Positions 1 through 7,244 of a DNA stretch of 64,000 nt are shown in pieces. Source of the stretch: Streptomyces bluensis. Lineage in GTDB: Bacteria; Actinomycetota; Actinomycetes; Streptomycetales; Streptomycetaceae. The stretch spans positions 186,001 to 250,000 of the forward strand of contig NZ_BMVM01000006.1 of the NCBI RefSeq assembly GCF_014650715.1, written 5' to 3'. Both the position numbers and the translations under genes were made by a program. Positions within the stretch are counted from its first letter, which is position 1. The number at the start of each line of letters is the position of its first letter. Under the pieces are notes generated by a model. That model was not told the DNA's origin. It made no database searches and saw nothing but the letters and a program-made list of their open reading frames with translations.

Positions 1-1
1 C

Positions 2-466
2 GAGGCCTGGCGCAAGGACCCGGAGTTCGTGCTCAACCGGCCCGAGCGCGAGGGCGCCACGGTCCTGGTCGCCGGTCCCGACTTCGGTACGGGCTCCTCG
101 CGCGAGCACGCCGTGTGGGCGCTGCAGAACTACGGTTTCAAGGCCGTCATCTCGTCCCGCTTCGCCGACATCTTCCGCGGTAACTCGCTCAAGAACGGCC
201 TGCTCACGGTCGTGCTGGAGCAGAAGATCGTGGATGCGCTGTGGGAGCTCACGGAGAAGGACGCGACTGCTGAGGTCACTGTGGACCTTGAGGCTCGTGA
301 GGTGCGCGCCGAGGGCATCACCGCCTCCTTCGAACTGGACGAGAACTCCCGCTGGCGGCTGCTGAACGGGCTGGACGACATCTCCATCACGCTCCAGAAC
401 GAGGCCGACATCGCCGCGTACGAGGCGAAGCGCCCCGCCCACAAGCCGCGGACGCTGGGGGTCTGA
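2..466 (+). CDS. leuD: 3-isopropylmalate dehydratase small subunit (5' truncated by window)
   Basis: This is the C-terminal 154 residues of LeuD. With LeuC it forms the aconitase-like isomerase converting 2-isopropylmalate to 3-isopropylmalate in cytoplasmic leucine synthesis. The reading frame is open from base 2, and the usual length of about 197-200 residues implies that some 43 N-terminal residues lie before the window. The swivel-domain motif GPDFGTGSSREHAVWAL is visible near the start of the fragment, followed by YGFKAVISSRFADIFRGN, both hallmarks of LeuD. A strong hairpin follows the stop, so it is probably the last gene of a leuCD unit. Family assignment is secure. Confidence 0.96.
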   Translation, partial: EAWRKDPEFVLNRPEREGATVLVAGPDFGTGSSREHAVWALQNYGFKAVISSRFADIFRGNSLKNGLLTVVLEQKIVDALWELTEKDATAEVTVDLEAREVRAEGITASFELDENSRWRLLNGLDDISITLQNEADIAAYEAKRPAHKPRTLGV

Positions 467-566
467 CCCGAGGCCGGTCAGGGCCCCGTAGGTGGGCACC
501 CCCGGGTCTGTGTGCAGGACGCACCGACTTCGGCGCAAGACCGATTCCAGCCACCGCAACATCCCT

Positions 567-600
567 CTGTACCCCCAATCGTGGACGGTTGGGGGTACAG
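567..600 (+). terminator. leuCD hairpin terminator
   Basis: A perfect 12-bp inverted repeat (ctgtacccccaa / ttgggggtacag) with a 10-nt loop lies 100 nt past the leuD stop. It has no long T-run, as is usual in Streptomyces. Its role as terminator is inferred from its position. Confidence 0.7.
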
Positions 601-641
601 CTGTTTCTGGCCCCGGCAGGGGTTCCGGTGGCCTCGGGGGA

Positions 642-666
642 CCTGGCAACTCCGCAGGTTGCCAGG
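642..666. other. Second inverted repeat in the leuD-downstream gap
   Basis: A perfect 9-bp inverted repeat (cctggcaac, 7-nt spacer, gttgccagg) lies between the leuD terminator and the next gene. The 321-base gap from 467 to 787 otherwise shows no coding signal. This could be an additional terminator element or an operator for the small gene at 788; the sequence alone does not decide. Confidence 0.4.
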
Positions 667-787
667 GGATTTGGCGGGGTACCCGACTCTTGTGGCCGCG
701 ATATGCCGAGGCGCCCGGAAGACCGCGGGGAGACGGTAGTTGCCCCCTGCGCAGGCGACAACTCGCCCCAGATGGCACAATCTGTGC

Positions 788-1018
788 ATGGAACACGACG
801 GCCAACTCAAGCTCTATACGGCAGTCGCGGACCGACTCAAGGAAGCGCACGCAAGGGTGCGCGCATCGCAAGTCCCGGAGGGCGTACGGATGGCGCTGAC
901 CCGGAAGCTGCTGGTCATTACGGCCGTGGCCAAGCACGACATCGCCGACGCGGCAAGGCGTCTGGAGATCTTCATGAACGACCTCGACGAGGGCCGGATC
1001 CCCGAAGAGGACCGCTGA
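788..1018 (+). CDS. Small conserved protein of unknown function
   Basis: A 76-residue, soluble, charged and predominantly helical protein (starts MEHDGQLKLYTAVADRLKEA). I do not recognise a characterised domain. The ATG at 788 was preferred over an upstream in-frame ATG at 740 because the residues between look like untranslated leader and the helix-forming, conserved-looking sequence begins here. It sits alone between leuCD and hupS, in the same place as a conserved small gene of other Streptomyces. No cysteines, signal peptide or membrane segment are present. Coding is supported by GC3 bias; function is unknown. Confidence 0.75.
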   Translation: MEHDGQLKLYTAVADRLKEAHARVRASQVPEGVRMALTRKLLVITAVAKHDIADAARRLEIFMNDLDEGRIPEEDR

Positions 1019-1077
1019 GGAACTCCGTGACCGTCCGAGTCCGCTGCGGCACAAGGGTGCATTAGCCCGTTTCGTGT

Positions 1078-1106
1078 TTGATTTGCGGTATATATCTGCC
1101 TAACGT
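1078..1106 (+). promoter_or_regulatory. Probable hupS promoter (sigma-70/HrdB type)
   Basis: TTGATT at 1078-1083 and TAACGT at 1101-1106 are separated by exactly 17 nt, inside an unusually AT-rich patch (tatatat) about 50 nt upstream of the hupS start. The boxes match the consensus of vegetative Streptomyces promoters; use in vivo is inferred. Confidence 0.5.
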
Positions 1107-1157
1107 GCGAAAAAGCTTGAACTGTTTCGTTCTGGCAATGTCTCCGAAGGGGAAGAC

Positions 1158-1784
1158 GTGAACAAGGCGCAGCTCGTAGAAGCGATTGCGGACAAGCTCG
1201 GTGGCCGCCAGCAGGCCGCCGACGCGGTCGACGCCGTACTGGACGCCATCGTCCGCGCGACGGTCGCGGGTGAACGGGTCTCGGTCACCGGTTTCGGTTC
1301 GTTCGAGAAGGTTGATCGTCCGGCCCGTTACGCCCGCAACCCGCAGACGGGTGAGCGGGTTCGGGTCAAGAAGACCTCGGTGCCCCGCTTCCGCGCTGGT
1401 CAGGGTTTCAAGGACCTGGTGAGCGGTACGAAGAAGCTGCCGCGCGGTGGCGAGGTTGCGGTGAAGAAGGCGCCCAAGGGCAGCTTGACCGGCGGTGTTT
1501 CGGCGGTCAAGAAGGCCGCGGCGAAGAAGACCACCGCGAAGAAGGCGGCGGCGAAGAAGGCGCCCGCCAAGAAGGTCACGCCCGCCGCCAAGAAGGCCGC
1601 GGCGAAGAAGGCACCCGCGAAGAAGACCACGGCCGCCGCGAAGAAGACGGCGGCGAAGAAGACCACCGCCAAGAAGGCGACGGCGAAGAAGGCCCCGGCG
1701 AAGAAGGCGACGGCCAAGAAGGCACCCGCAAAGAAGGCGACGGCACGCAAGACCACCGCCAAGAAGGCCACCACCCGCAGGTAA
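1158..1784 (+). CDS. hupS: HupS, HU-family nucleoid protein with histone H1-like tail
   Basis: This 208-residue protein has two parts. Residues 1-90 are a complete HU DNA-binding fold beginning MNKAQLVEAIADKLGG and including GFGSFEKVDRPARYARNP and the arm motif GERVRVKKTSVPRFR. Residues from about 100 onward are a Lys/Ala/Thr/Pro tail of repeated KKAAAKK, AKKAPAKK and AKKTTAKK units resembling eukaryotic histone H1. This architecture is characteristic of HupS, which compacts DNA in Streptomyces, especially in aerial hyphae and spores. The GTG start has GAAGGGG about 6 nt upstream and a good promoter lies 50 nt before it. The tail DNA is repetitive (gccaagaag-type units), so its length may vary between strains. 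Confidence 0.97.
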   Translation: MNKAQLVEAIADKLGGRQQAADAVDAVLDAIVRATVAGERVSVTGFGSFEKVDRPARYARNPQTGERVRVKKTSVPRFRAGQGFKDLVSGTKKLPRGGEVAVKKAPKGSLTGGVSAVKKAAAKKTTAKKAAAKKAPAKKVTPAAKKAAAKKAPAKKTTAAAKKTAAKKTTAKKATAKKAPAKKATAKKAPAKKATARKTTAKKATTRR

Positions 1785-1808
1785 GCCGGGACGCAGACAA
1801 CCACGCGC

Positions 1809-1839
1809 CGGGCCGGACTCCCACAGGGAGCCCGGCCCG
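1809..1839 (+). terminator. hupS hairpin terminator
   Basis: Two 14-nt arms (cgggccggactccc / gggagcccggcccg) differ by a single mismatch and flank a 3-nt loop, 24 nt after the hupS stop. No T-run follows. Confidence 0.55.
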
Positions 1840-1923
1840 CGGCGTTTCCTGGACCTCCGAGTCTCCGAGTCTCCGGGGCTGGGGCGTTGGTCACGCCCCG
1901 CAGGCCCTTCCGGCGGGGCGGAC

Positions 1924-2127
1924 TCAGAAGGTCTGCAGCGTCACCAGGGTGATCCGGCGGGTCTCGCCGTCTCCCTCGGTTTCGATGCGTACGCGCTGGC
2001 CGGGGCGCAGCAGCCGCAGGCCGCCCGCGTCGAATGCCGCGGCGTCGAACGGCACGGGCGTGCCGTCGTCGAGCAGCACCTGGCCGCTGCGGGTCTCGGG
2101 GTCGTACGTGTATGCGGTCGCCTGCAT
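1924..2127 (-). CDS. Small cold-shock-domain-like protein lacking RNP motifs
   Basis: A 67-residue protein beginning MQATAYTYDPETRSGQVLLDDG and ending RRITLVTLQTF. The spacing of a first strand, a G-x-V-LLDDG strand, a phenylalanine-containing hinge, LRLLRPGQRVRIETEG and a last strand resembles the five-strand OB barrel of cold-shock proteins. The aromatic RNP1 (GFGFI) and RNP2 (VFVH) residues are absent, so nucleic-acid binding like CspA is doubtful. It lies 10 nt downstream of cofC on the same strand and may be co-transcribed. Fold assignment is my inference from the pattern; function is unknown. Confidence 0.75.
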   Translation of the reverse strand: MQATAYTYDPETRSGQVLLDDGTPVPFDAAAFDAGGLRLLRPGQRVRIETEGDGETRRITLVTLQTF

Positions 2128-2137
2128 GATGCGCAGC

Positions 2138-2776
2138 CTACTGTCCGGGCATCAGGAGCCGCGCGGCCGCGGCGGCCGTACGGGGACCCACGCCCAGGGC
2201 CAGCGCCGCCCGCAGGTCCTCGCCGGTGTCCACGTCCTGGCGTACGGAGTCCACCGCGTCGAGGGCGAGCTCCACGGCTCCCGAGGCGCGGTGGCGGCTG
2301 CGGGAACCGGTGCCGAACGCCGGGAGCAATTCCGCACCGGGCGCCGCGGCCAGCAGAGTCGTCCCCATTGCGGCGGCGTCCGCGAGGAAAGCGCGCGGGA
2401 ATTCCGCGGCTGCCTCCAGGACCCGGGCCAATTCCGCGGGACGCAATGCCGGAAGATCGGCGTTCAGGGCCGCCACGGGCCGCTCGCGCCGCGGCGTGCG
2501 GACGACCGCCTCCCCGTGCGCCAGAGCGGCGTTCAGGCCCGCTCCCGGGATGTCGGGAACGATCCGGGCTCCCAGCGCGGCCAGCTCACGGCCCGCGAGG
2601 CGGTCGTCGGTGACGACTGCCACATCCCGGACGGCGGGACAGGACAGCGCCGCGGCCACCGTGTCCTGCGCGAACGCGAGCGCCAGCCCTGGGCGCACCG
2701 CGTCGCCGGCGGTGTCCGAGAGCCTGCTCTTCGCGTGCGCCAGCGGCTTCAGGGGCACGACCAGGGTCCACTGCAC
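2138..2776 (-). CDS. cofC: 2-phospho-L-lactate / phosphoenolpyruvate guanylyltransferase CofC (FbiD)
   Basis: A 212-residue nucleotidyltransferase of the CofC/FbiD family, which activates a phospho-three-carbon acid with GTP for coenzyme F420 synthesis. Visible features are the N-terminal VPLKPLAHAKSRL motif, AVVTDD, LNADLPALRPAEL (metal/nucleotide-binding region) and the C-terminal SVRQDVDTGEDLRAAL, where CofC proteins have DVDTPEDL. The start chosen is the GTG at 2776, preceded by GGAGGAG. It places the conserved VVPLKP motif at the N-terminus; the frame is open 47 codons further upstream but that extension is Arg-rich and unlike the family. It is divergent from the plsC-like gene. In actinobacteria the substrate is thought to be phosphoenolpyruvate; the sequence does not settle this. 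Confidence 0.9.
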   Translation of the reverse strand: MQWTLVVPLKPLAHAKSRLSDTAGDAVRPGLALAFAQDTVAAALSCPAVRDVAVVTDDRLAGRELAALGARIVPDIPGAGLNAALAHGEAVVRTPRRERPVAALNADLPALRPAELARVLEAAAEFPRAFLADAAAMGTTLLAAAPGAELLPAFGTGSRSRHRASGAVELALDAVDSVRQDVDTGEDLRAALALGVGPRTAAAAARLLMPGQ

Positions 2777-2970
2777 GAGCGCTCCGCTCCTCCGCCGCCG
2801 GGGCCTTCGCCCGTTGATTGCCGCGGCCATTCTCACCCGGCCCTCAAAGTGCCGTGCTCTGGTGCTCCGACCCTCGGGGCGTACGGTGTTCTCGACAGAC
2901 CGTCGGCTTGGGGTCACACTTGTGCGGCTCCCCGGGCCCCTGGCCCCAGGTCCTAGAGGAAGGTGTCCGC

Positions 2971-3768
2971 GTGTCCCGCCGCAGAATCGGCTTCTGGTAC
3001 CGCTTCGCAGCGGTCCTCTGCAAACCGCCGCTGGTGGTTCTGCTCAAGCGGGACTGGCGTGGAATGGAGAACATTCCGGCTGACGGCGGATTTATCACCG
3101 TGGTGAACCACAATTCCCACGTGGACCCCGTCGCGTACGGGCACTTTCAGTACAACACCGGGCGCGTTCCGCGATTCCTCGCGAAGAGCGAACTCTTCAA
3201 GAAGGGATTCGTGGGCGCCGCGATGCGCGGCACCGGACAGATCCCCGTCTACCGCGAGAGCAGCGACGCGCTGAGCGCCTTCCGCGCCGCGATCGAGGCC
3301 GTGGAGCGCGGGGAATGCGTCGCGTTCTACCCCGAGGGCACCCTCACCCGCGACCCCGGCCTGTGGCCCATGACCGGCAAGACGGGAGCCGCACGGGTCG
3401 CCCTGCAGACCAGATGCCCGGTGATCCCGGTGGCCCAGTGGGGCGCCAACCAGCTGCTGCCGCCGTACGCCAAGAAGCCCAACATCCTTCCGCGCAAGAC
3501 CCATCACGTGCTGGCGGGCCCGCCGGTGGACCTCTCGCGCTTCTACGGCCAGGAGATGACCCCGGAGCTCCTGAAGGAGGCCACCGAGGTCATCATGGCC
3601 GCCATCACCGCGCAACTTGAGACCATCCGCGGTGAGAAGGCGCCCGCGACGCCGTACGACCCGAAGCTGGTGCGCATCGAGCAGCGCCGCCGGGCCACGC
3701 ACACGGACGGGGCCGAGCAGCAGCACGCCCTGGGCAAGCAGGGACAGGAAGAGGGGCAGAGCACGTGA
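2971..3768 (+). CDS. plsC: PlsC-like 1-acyl-sn-glycerol-3-phosphate acyltransferase
   Basis: A 265-residue lysophospholipid acyltransferase-family protein. The catalytic HX4D box is at about residues 47-52 in VVNHNSHVDPVAY, and the substrate-binding motif YPEGTLTRDP lies some 70 residues later, in the family order. Such enzymes add the second acyl chain of phosphatidic acid at the cytoplasmic membrane. The GTG at 2971 has GAGGAAG at 2957-2963; earlier in-frame codons are not preceded by a ribosome site. The C-terminal 30 residues are Gln/Glu-rich. Its last bases overlap the gpsA start (GTGA), so the two genes are translationally coupled and jointly make glycerolipids. The exact acyl acceptor is inferred from family and context. 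Confidence 0.9.
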   Translation: MSRRRIGFWYRFAAVLCKPPLVVLLKRDWRGMENIPADGGFITVVNHNSHVDPVAYGHFQYNTGRVPRFLAKSELFKKGFVGAAMRGTGQIPVYRESSDALSAFRAAIEAVERGECVAFYPEGTLTRDPGLWPMTGKTGAARVALQTRCPVIPVAQWGANQLLPPYAKKPNILPRKTHHVLAGPPVDLSRFYGQEMTPELLKEATEVIMAAITAQLETIRGEKAPATPYDPKLVRIEQRRRATHTDGAEQQHALGKQGQEEGQST

Positions 3769-4775
3769 GCAAGCCGGTCAAGGCGGCCGTCTTCGGCACC
3801 GGTTCGTGGGGCACGGCCTTCGGGATGGTGCTCGCCGACGCGGGGTGCGACGTCGTCCTGTGGGGACGGCGCACGGAACTCGCGGACGCGGTCAACTCCA
3901 CCCGGACCAACGCCGACTACCTGCCCGGCGTCGAGCTCCCGGCGAACCTCAGGGCCACCACGGACCCCGCCGAGGCCGCCGCCTACGCCGACCTCACCGT
4001 CCTCGCCGTCCCCTCGCAGACCCTGCGCGGCAACCTCGCCGAATGGGCGCCCCTGCTGGCCCCGCACACGGTCCTCGTCTCCCTCATGAAGGGCGTCGAA
4101 CTCGGTTCCGCCATGCGGATGAGCGAGGTCATCGAGGATGTCGCCAAGGTCGGCCAGGACCGCGTCGCCGTGGTCTCCGGGCCCAACCTCGCCCGCGAGA
4201 TCGCCGCGCGCATGCCCGCCGCCTCCGTGGTCGCCTGCACCGACGAGAGCGTCGCCCAGCGCATCCAGGCCGCCTGCCACACGCCGTACTTCCGCCCGTA
4301 CACCAACACCGACGTGGTCGGCTGCGAGCTCGGCGGCGCCGTGAAGAACGTCATCGGCCTCGCCGTCGGCATCGCGGACGGCATGGGCCTCGGCGACAAC
4401 GCCAAGGGCTCGCTCATCACGCGTGGACTCGCCGAGACCACCCGGCTGGGCCTGGTGATGGGCGCCGACCCGCTGACGTTCTCCGGACTGGCCGGGCTCG
4501 GCGACCTGGTGGCCACCTGCTCCTCGCCCCTGTCCCGCAACCACACCTTCGGCACCAACCTCGGCAAGGGCATGACCCTCCAGGAGACCATCGCGGTCAC
4601 CCGGCAGACCGCCGAGGGCGTCAAGTCCTGTGAGTCCGTCCTGGACTTGGCGCGCCGCCACGGCGTCGACATGCCCATCACCGAGACCGTCGTCGGCATC
4701 GTCCACGAGGGCAAGCCGCCCGTCGTCGCCCTCAAGGAACTGATGTCGCGCAGCGCCAAGGCGGAACGCAACTGA
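3765..4775 (+). CDS. gpsA: Glycerol-3-phosphate dehydrogenase [NAD(P)+]
   Basis: A 336-residue GpsA that reduces dihydroxyacetone phosphate to sn-glycerol 3-phosphate, the backbone for phospholipids. The Rossmann motif FGTGSWGTAFG is at residues 10-20, LMKGVELG near 105-112, SGPNLAREI near 140, and the catalytic-lysine region GGAVKNVIGLAVG in the middle. The C-terminal half has the family helices up to a normal end. The GTG start overlaps the upstream acyltransferase stop by four bases, so substrate supply (GpsA) and acylation (PlsC-like) are coupled. Confidence 0.97.
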   Translation: MSKPVKAAVFGTGSWGTAFGMVLADAGCDVVLWGRRTELADAVNSTRTNADYLPGVELPANLRATTDPAEAAAYADLTVLAVPSQTLRGNLAEWAPLLAPHTVLVSLMKGVELGSAMRMSEVIEDVAKVGQDRVAVVSGPNLAREIAARMPAASVVACTDESVAQRIQAACHTPYFRPYTNTDVVGCELGGAVKNVIGLAVGIADGMGLGDNAKGSLITRGLAETTRLGLVMGADPLTFSGLAGLGDLVATCSSPLSRNHTFGTNLGKGMTLQETIAVTRQTAEGVKSCESVLDLARRHGVDMPITETVVGIVHEGKPPVVALKELMSRSAKAERN

Positions 4776-4886
4776 GGCGTGACGCCGGGCGGCCAGGGCC
4801 CAAGCCCTGGCCGCGCGTCCCTTCGGCTCACTCGCGGGGCGGGGGACGCTGACTTGCCACCTACCTCCGGGTACGCTCAACCCGAT

Positions 4887-6044
4887 ATGAGCACCGAGAA
4901 CCTCCCCCAGAGCCCTGGCCAGCCGCCCCGCAAGCCGCGTGTGGCCGTCGTCTTCGGCGGCCGCAGCTCCGAGCACGGGATCTCCATGGTCACCGCCGGC
5001 GCCGTCCTGAGCGCCATCGACCGGACGAAGTACGACGTCCTGCCGATCGGCATCACCCGGGACGGCCGCTGGGTGCTCACGGCGGACGAGCCGGAACGCA
5101 TGGCGATCGTCGACCGGCGCCCGCCGGACGTCGAGCAGCTCGCCGAGTCCGCCGAGGGCGGTGTGATCCTCCCCGTCGACCCGGCCAACCGCGAAGTCGT
5201 CTACAGCGAGCCCGGATCGGTCCCGAAGGCGCTGGGCGAGGTCGACGTCGTCTTCCCCGTGCTGCACGGCCCGTACGGCGAGGACGGCACCCTCCAGGGG
5301 CTGCTGGAGCTCTCCGGGGTCCCGTACGTCGGCTCGGGCGTCCTCGCCTCGGCCGTCGGCCAGGACAAGGAGTACATGAAGCGGGTGTTCACCTCCTTCG
5401 GGCTCAAGGTGGGCCCGTACGTGGTGATCCGGCCGCGTGAGTGGCAGCGCGACGAGTCCGCCGCCCGCAGGAAGATCATCGACTTCGCGGGCGAGCACGG
5501 CTGGCCGCTGTTCGTGAAGCCCGCGCGCGCGGGGTCCTCGATCGGCATCACCAAGGTCGACGACCTGTCCGGCCTGGACGAGGCGATCGCGGTGGCCCAG
5601 CAGCACGACCCGAAGATCCTCGTCGAGGCGGCGGTGCGCGGCCGCGAGATCGAGTGCGGGGTCCTGGAGTTCGAGGACGGCCCGCGCGCCTCGGTGCCCG
5701 CCGAGATCCCGCCGCCCGACGCCCACGCGTACTACGACTTCGAGGCCAAGTACATCGACTCGACCCCCGGCATCGTGCCCGCCCCTCTCACCGACGAGCA
5801 GACGGCCGAGGTCCGGCGTCTCGCGGTGGACGCCTTCGAGGCAGCCTCCTGTGAGGGCCTGGTCCGTGCGGACTTCTTCCTCACCGAGGACGGCGAGTTC
5901 GTGATCAACGAGATCAACACGCTGCCCGGTTTCACACCGATCTCCATGTACCCGCAGATGTGGCAGGCGAGCGGGATCAGCTACCCGGAGCTGGTGGACC
6001 GGCTGGTGCAGGCGGCGTTGCGGAGGTCCACCGGCCTGCGGTGA
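4887..6044 (+). CDS. ddlA: D-alanine--D-alanine ligase
   Basis: A 385-residue ATP-grasp ligase joining two D-alanines for the peptidoglycan stem. Motifs in order are VVFGGRSSEHGIS near residue 25, HGPYGEDGTLQG, VKPARAGSSIGITK (ATP grasp), YYDFEAKYIDS in the omega loop and RADFFLTEDGEFVINEINT with the Mg ligands near the end. The Tyr-containing YYDFEAKY loop is the D-Ala type rather than the D-lactate (Van) type. The ATG at 4887 gives the family N-terminus; a further in-frame ATG-like start at 4779 would add an atypical 36-residue extension. There is a gap of 111 nt after gpsA, so it may have its own promoter. Confidence 0.96.
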   Translation: MSTENLPQSPGQPPRKPRVAVVFGGRSSEHGISMVTAGAVLSAIDRTKYDVLPIGITRDGRWVLTADEPERMAIVDRRPPDVEQLAESAEGGVILPVDPANREVVYSEPGSVPKALGEVDVVFPVLHGPYGEDGTLQGLLELSGVPYVGSGVLASAVGQDKEYMKRVFTSFGLKVGPYVVIRPREWQRDESAARRKIIDFAGEHGWPLFVKPARAGSSIGITKVDDLSGLDEAIAVAQQHDPKILVEAAVRGREIECGVLEFEDGPRASVPAEIPPPDAHAYYDFEAKYIDSTPGIVPAPLTDEQTAEVRRLAVDAFEAASCEGLVRADFFLTEDGEFVINEINTLPGFTPISMYPQMWQASGISYPELVDRLVQAALRRSTGLR

Positions 6045-6110
6045 GTCGCGCCCCGAAGCGGCGCGGGGCCGTTCCGGTGTGCGGCTCCGCCGCGCGGGAG
6101 CGACCAGCGA

Positions 6111-6620
6111 TCAGTCGGCGATGCCTTCCGGTATCGCCTTCTTGATCGCCTCGGCCAGGTCGATGAGCGCACCCGAGCTGTCGCGCCCCTTCGCCACGGT
6201 GACCTCCACGTACGCGGTGCGGTTCGCGCAGGTGAAGCGGTACGAGTCGTCGTCCCGCTTCTCCATCAGCCAGTCCACCCCGTTCACGCCCCCGGCCACC
6301 GCGTCCGGGTCGCTGCCCTTCGCCACCTCGGGGTCGGTCATCTTCGCGGGCCGCTCGACACCGCAGCGCAGTATGATCGCCGAGCCTCCCCAGCCAGCGG
6401 TCAGCGCCGACCGGGGCTCGGGATCCTCGCGGCTCAGGCCGTCCACCTTGTCCGGCAGCGTCCCGTCCAGGTTCCGGCACAGCCCGGCGGCCTTCGCGCC
6501 CGGGCGGGGAACCGCGGTCGGGTCGCCGGCGTCGCTGGAGGAACAGCCCGCGGTGACGATCAGCAGGGCCAGGAGGGGCGACCCGACAAGGACGCGGTGC
6601 CGCGGACGGAAGATGTTCAC
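6111..6620 (-). CDS. DUF3515 lipoprotein
   Basis: A 169-residue protein with an N-terminal signal: basic MNIFRPRHRV, a hydrophobic VGSPLLALLIV stretch and a lipobox-like VTAGCSSS ending at the Cys near residue 25, predicting membrane anchoring through a lipid-modified cysteine. The rest matches the actinobacterial DUF3515 family (AVPRPGAKAAGLCRNLDGTL; GWGGSAIILRCGVERP; VDWLMEKR; a second Cys pair probably forming disulfides). The conserved Cys residues suit an exported protein. Function is not known to me. It converges on ddlA and is followed at 6875 by the Lrp-like gene on the same strand. Confidence 0.88.
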   Translation of the reverse strand: MNIFRPRHRVLVGSPLLALLIVTAGCSSSDAGDPTAVPRPGAKAAGLCRNLDGTLPDKVDGLSREDPEPRSALTAGWGGSAIILRCGVERPAKMTDPEVAKGSDPDAVAGGVNGVDWLMEKRDDDSYRFTCANRTAYVEVTVAKGRDSSGALIDLAEAIKKAIPEGIAD

Positions 6621-6641
6621 CGGCCACAGGGTAGACGGGGG

Positions 6642-6875
6642 CTAGAGGTGCACGACCGGGCAGGTCAGGGTGCGGGTGAGACCGTCCACTTGCTGGACCT
6701 TGGCGACCACCATGCGACCGAGATCATCGACGGTGTCGGCCTGTGCGCGCACGATCACGTCATACGGTCCTGTCACGTCCTCGGCCTGGATGACCCCAGG
6801 AATCTTGCTGATCGTCTCGGCGACGGTCGACGCCTTGCCGACCTCCGTCTGGATCAGGATGTACGCCTGTACCAC
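6642..6875 (-). CDS. Stand-alone Lrp/AsnC ligand-binding (RAM) domain protein
   Basis: A 77-residue protein that consists only of the alpha/beta effector-binding domain of Lrp/AsnC regulators: VQAYILIQTEVGKASTVA, then IPGVIQAEDVTGPYDVIV, then the final strand LTRTLTCPVV. The helix-turn-helix domain is absent. Such one-domain proteins bind amino acids or related ligands and oligomerise, and may modulate full-length Lrp proteins. The GTG at 6875 has GGAGG 5 nt upstream. It is oriented away from thiL, with a 369-base divergent region holding paired palindromes between them. Confidence 0.9.
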   Translation of the reverse strand: MVQAYILIQTEVGKASTVAETISKIPGVIQAEDVTGPYDVIVRAQADTVDDLGRMVVAKVQQVDGLTRTLTCPVVHL

Positions 6876-7003
6876 GGAACCTCCAGGGCGGCCACGAGGA
6901 TCATGTGGGGAAAAGGAACGCCACGGTATCGCGTCGCCGCTCAACTCGGGGAGACCCGTGGGCCCTGTGGCGCGCGCTCCGGGGTGCGCGCGGGACACTG
7001 GTT

Positions 7004-7063
7004 GACGGTCGGCTCGACCGTACCGATCGACGATCGACGTGACGGTCGAATCGACCGTACCGA
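7004..7063. promoter_or_regulatory. Twin 23-bp direct repeats with palindromic cores
   Basis: The segments 7004-7026 and 7041-7063 are identical except for two central bases. Each holds an inverted repeat, acggtcg/cgaccgt (8-bp arms in the second copy), and the two centres lie 37 bp apart. They sit in the 369-base region between the divergent Lrp-domain gene and thiL, which otherwise has no coding signal. The layout suggests a pair of dimeric repressor or activator sites controlling one or both genes. The cognate protein is unknown. Confidence 0.55.
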
Positions 7064-7244
7064 GGACCACGACGGCCCGCGACCGGGCGAGGGCCGGAAA
7101 ACGGGCCAGAGAAGGGGACGTACGACGATGCTGTGCCATTCCGGGGACCACCGTACCCACGTGCGGCTGCGCCGCGGGCCGGACCTCGGGCCGAAGAGCG
7201 GGTCGGCTGGAGCGACGATCGTTGAAAGGGCCAGGTGAGGGTCG

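Noticed and set aside
1495..2613. An Arg/Pro-rich open frame of 372 codons
   Set aside because: Out-of-frame reading of the hupS lysine tail, and antisense to the small protein and cofC.
4779..4886. Upstream start for ddlA
   Set aside because: Adds 36 residues of uncharacteristic Gly/Arg/Pro sequence; the family starts at 4887.
3543..5726. A 727-codon open frame on the minus strand over gpsA and ddlA
   Set aside because: It is antisense to two well-conserved genes and encodes a His/Arg/Gly/Asp-rich string with no domain; an effect of GC-rich codon use.
6876..7244. Possible TPP riboswitch ahead of thiL
   Set aside because: No thi-box (CTGAGA) or pairing pattern; the palindromes fit protein sites better.
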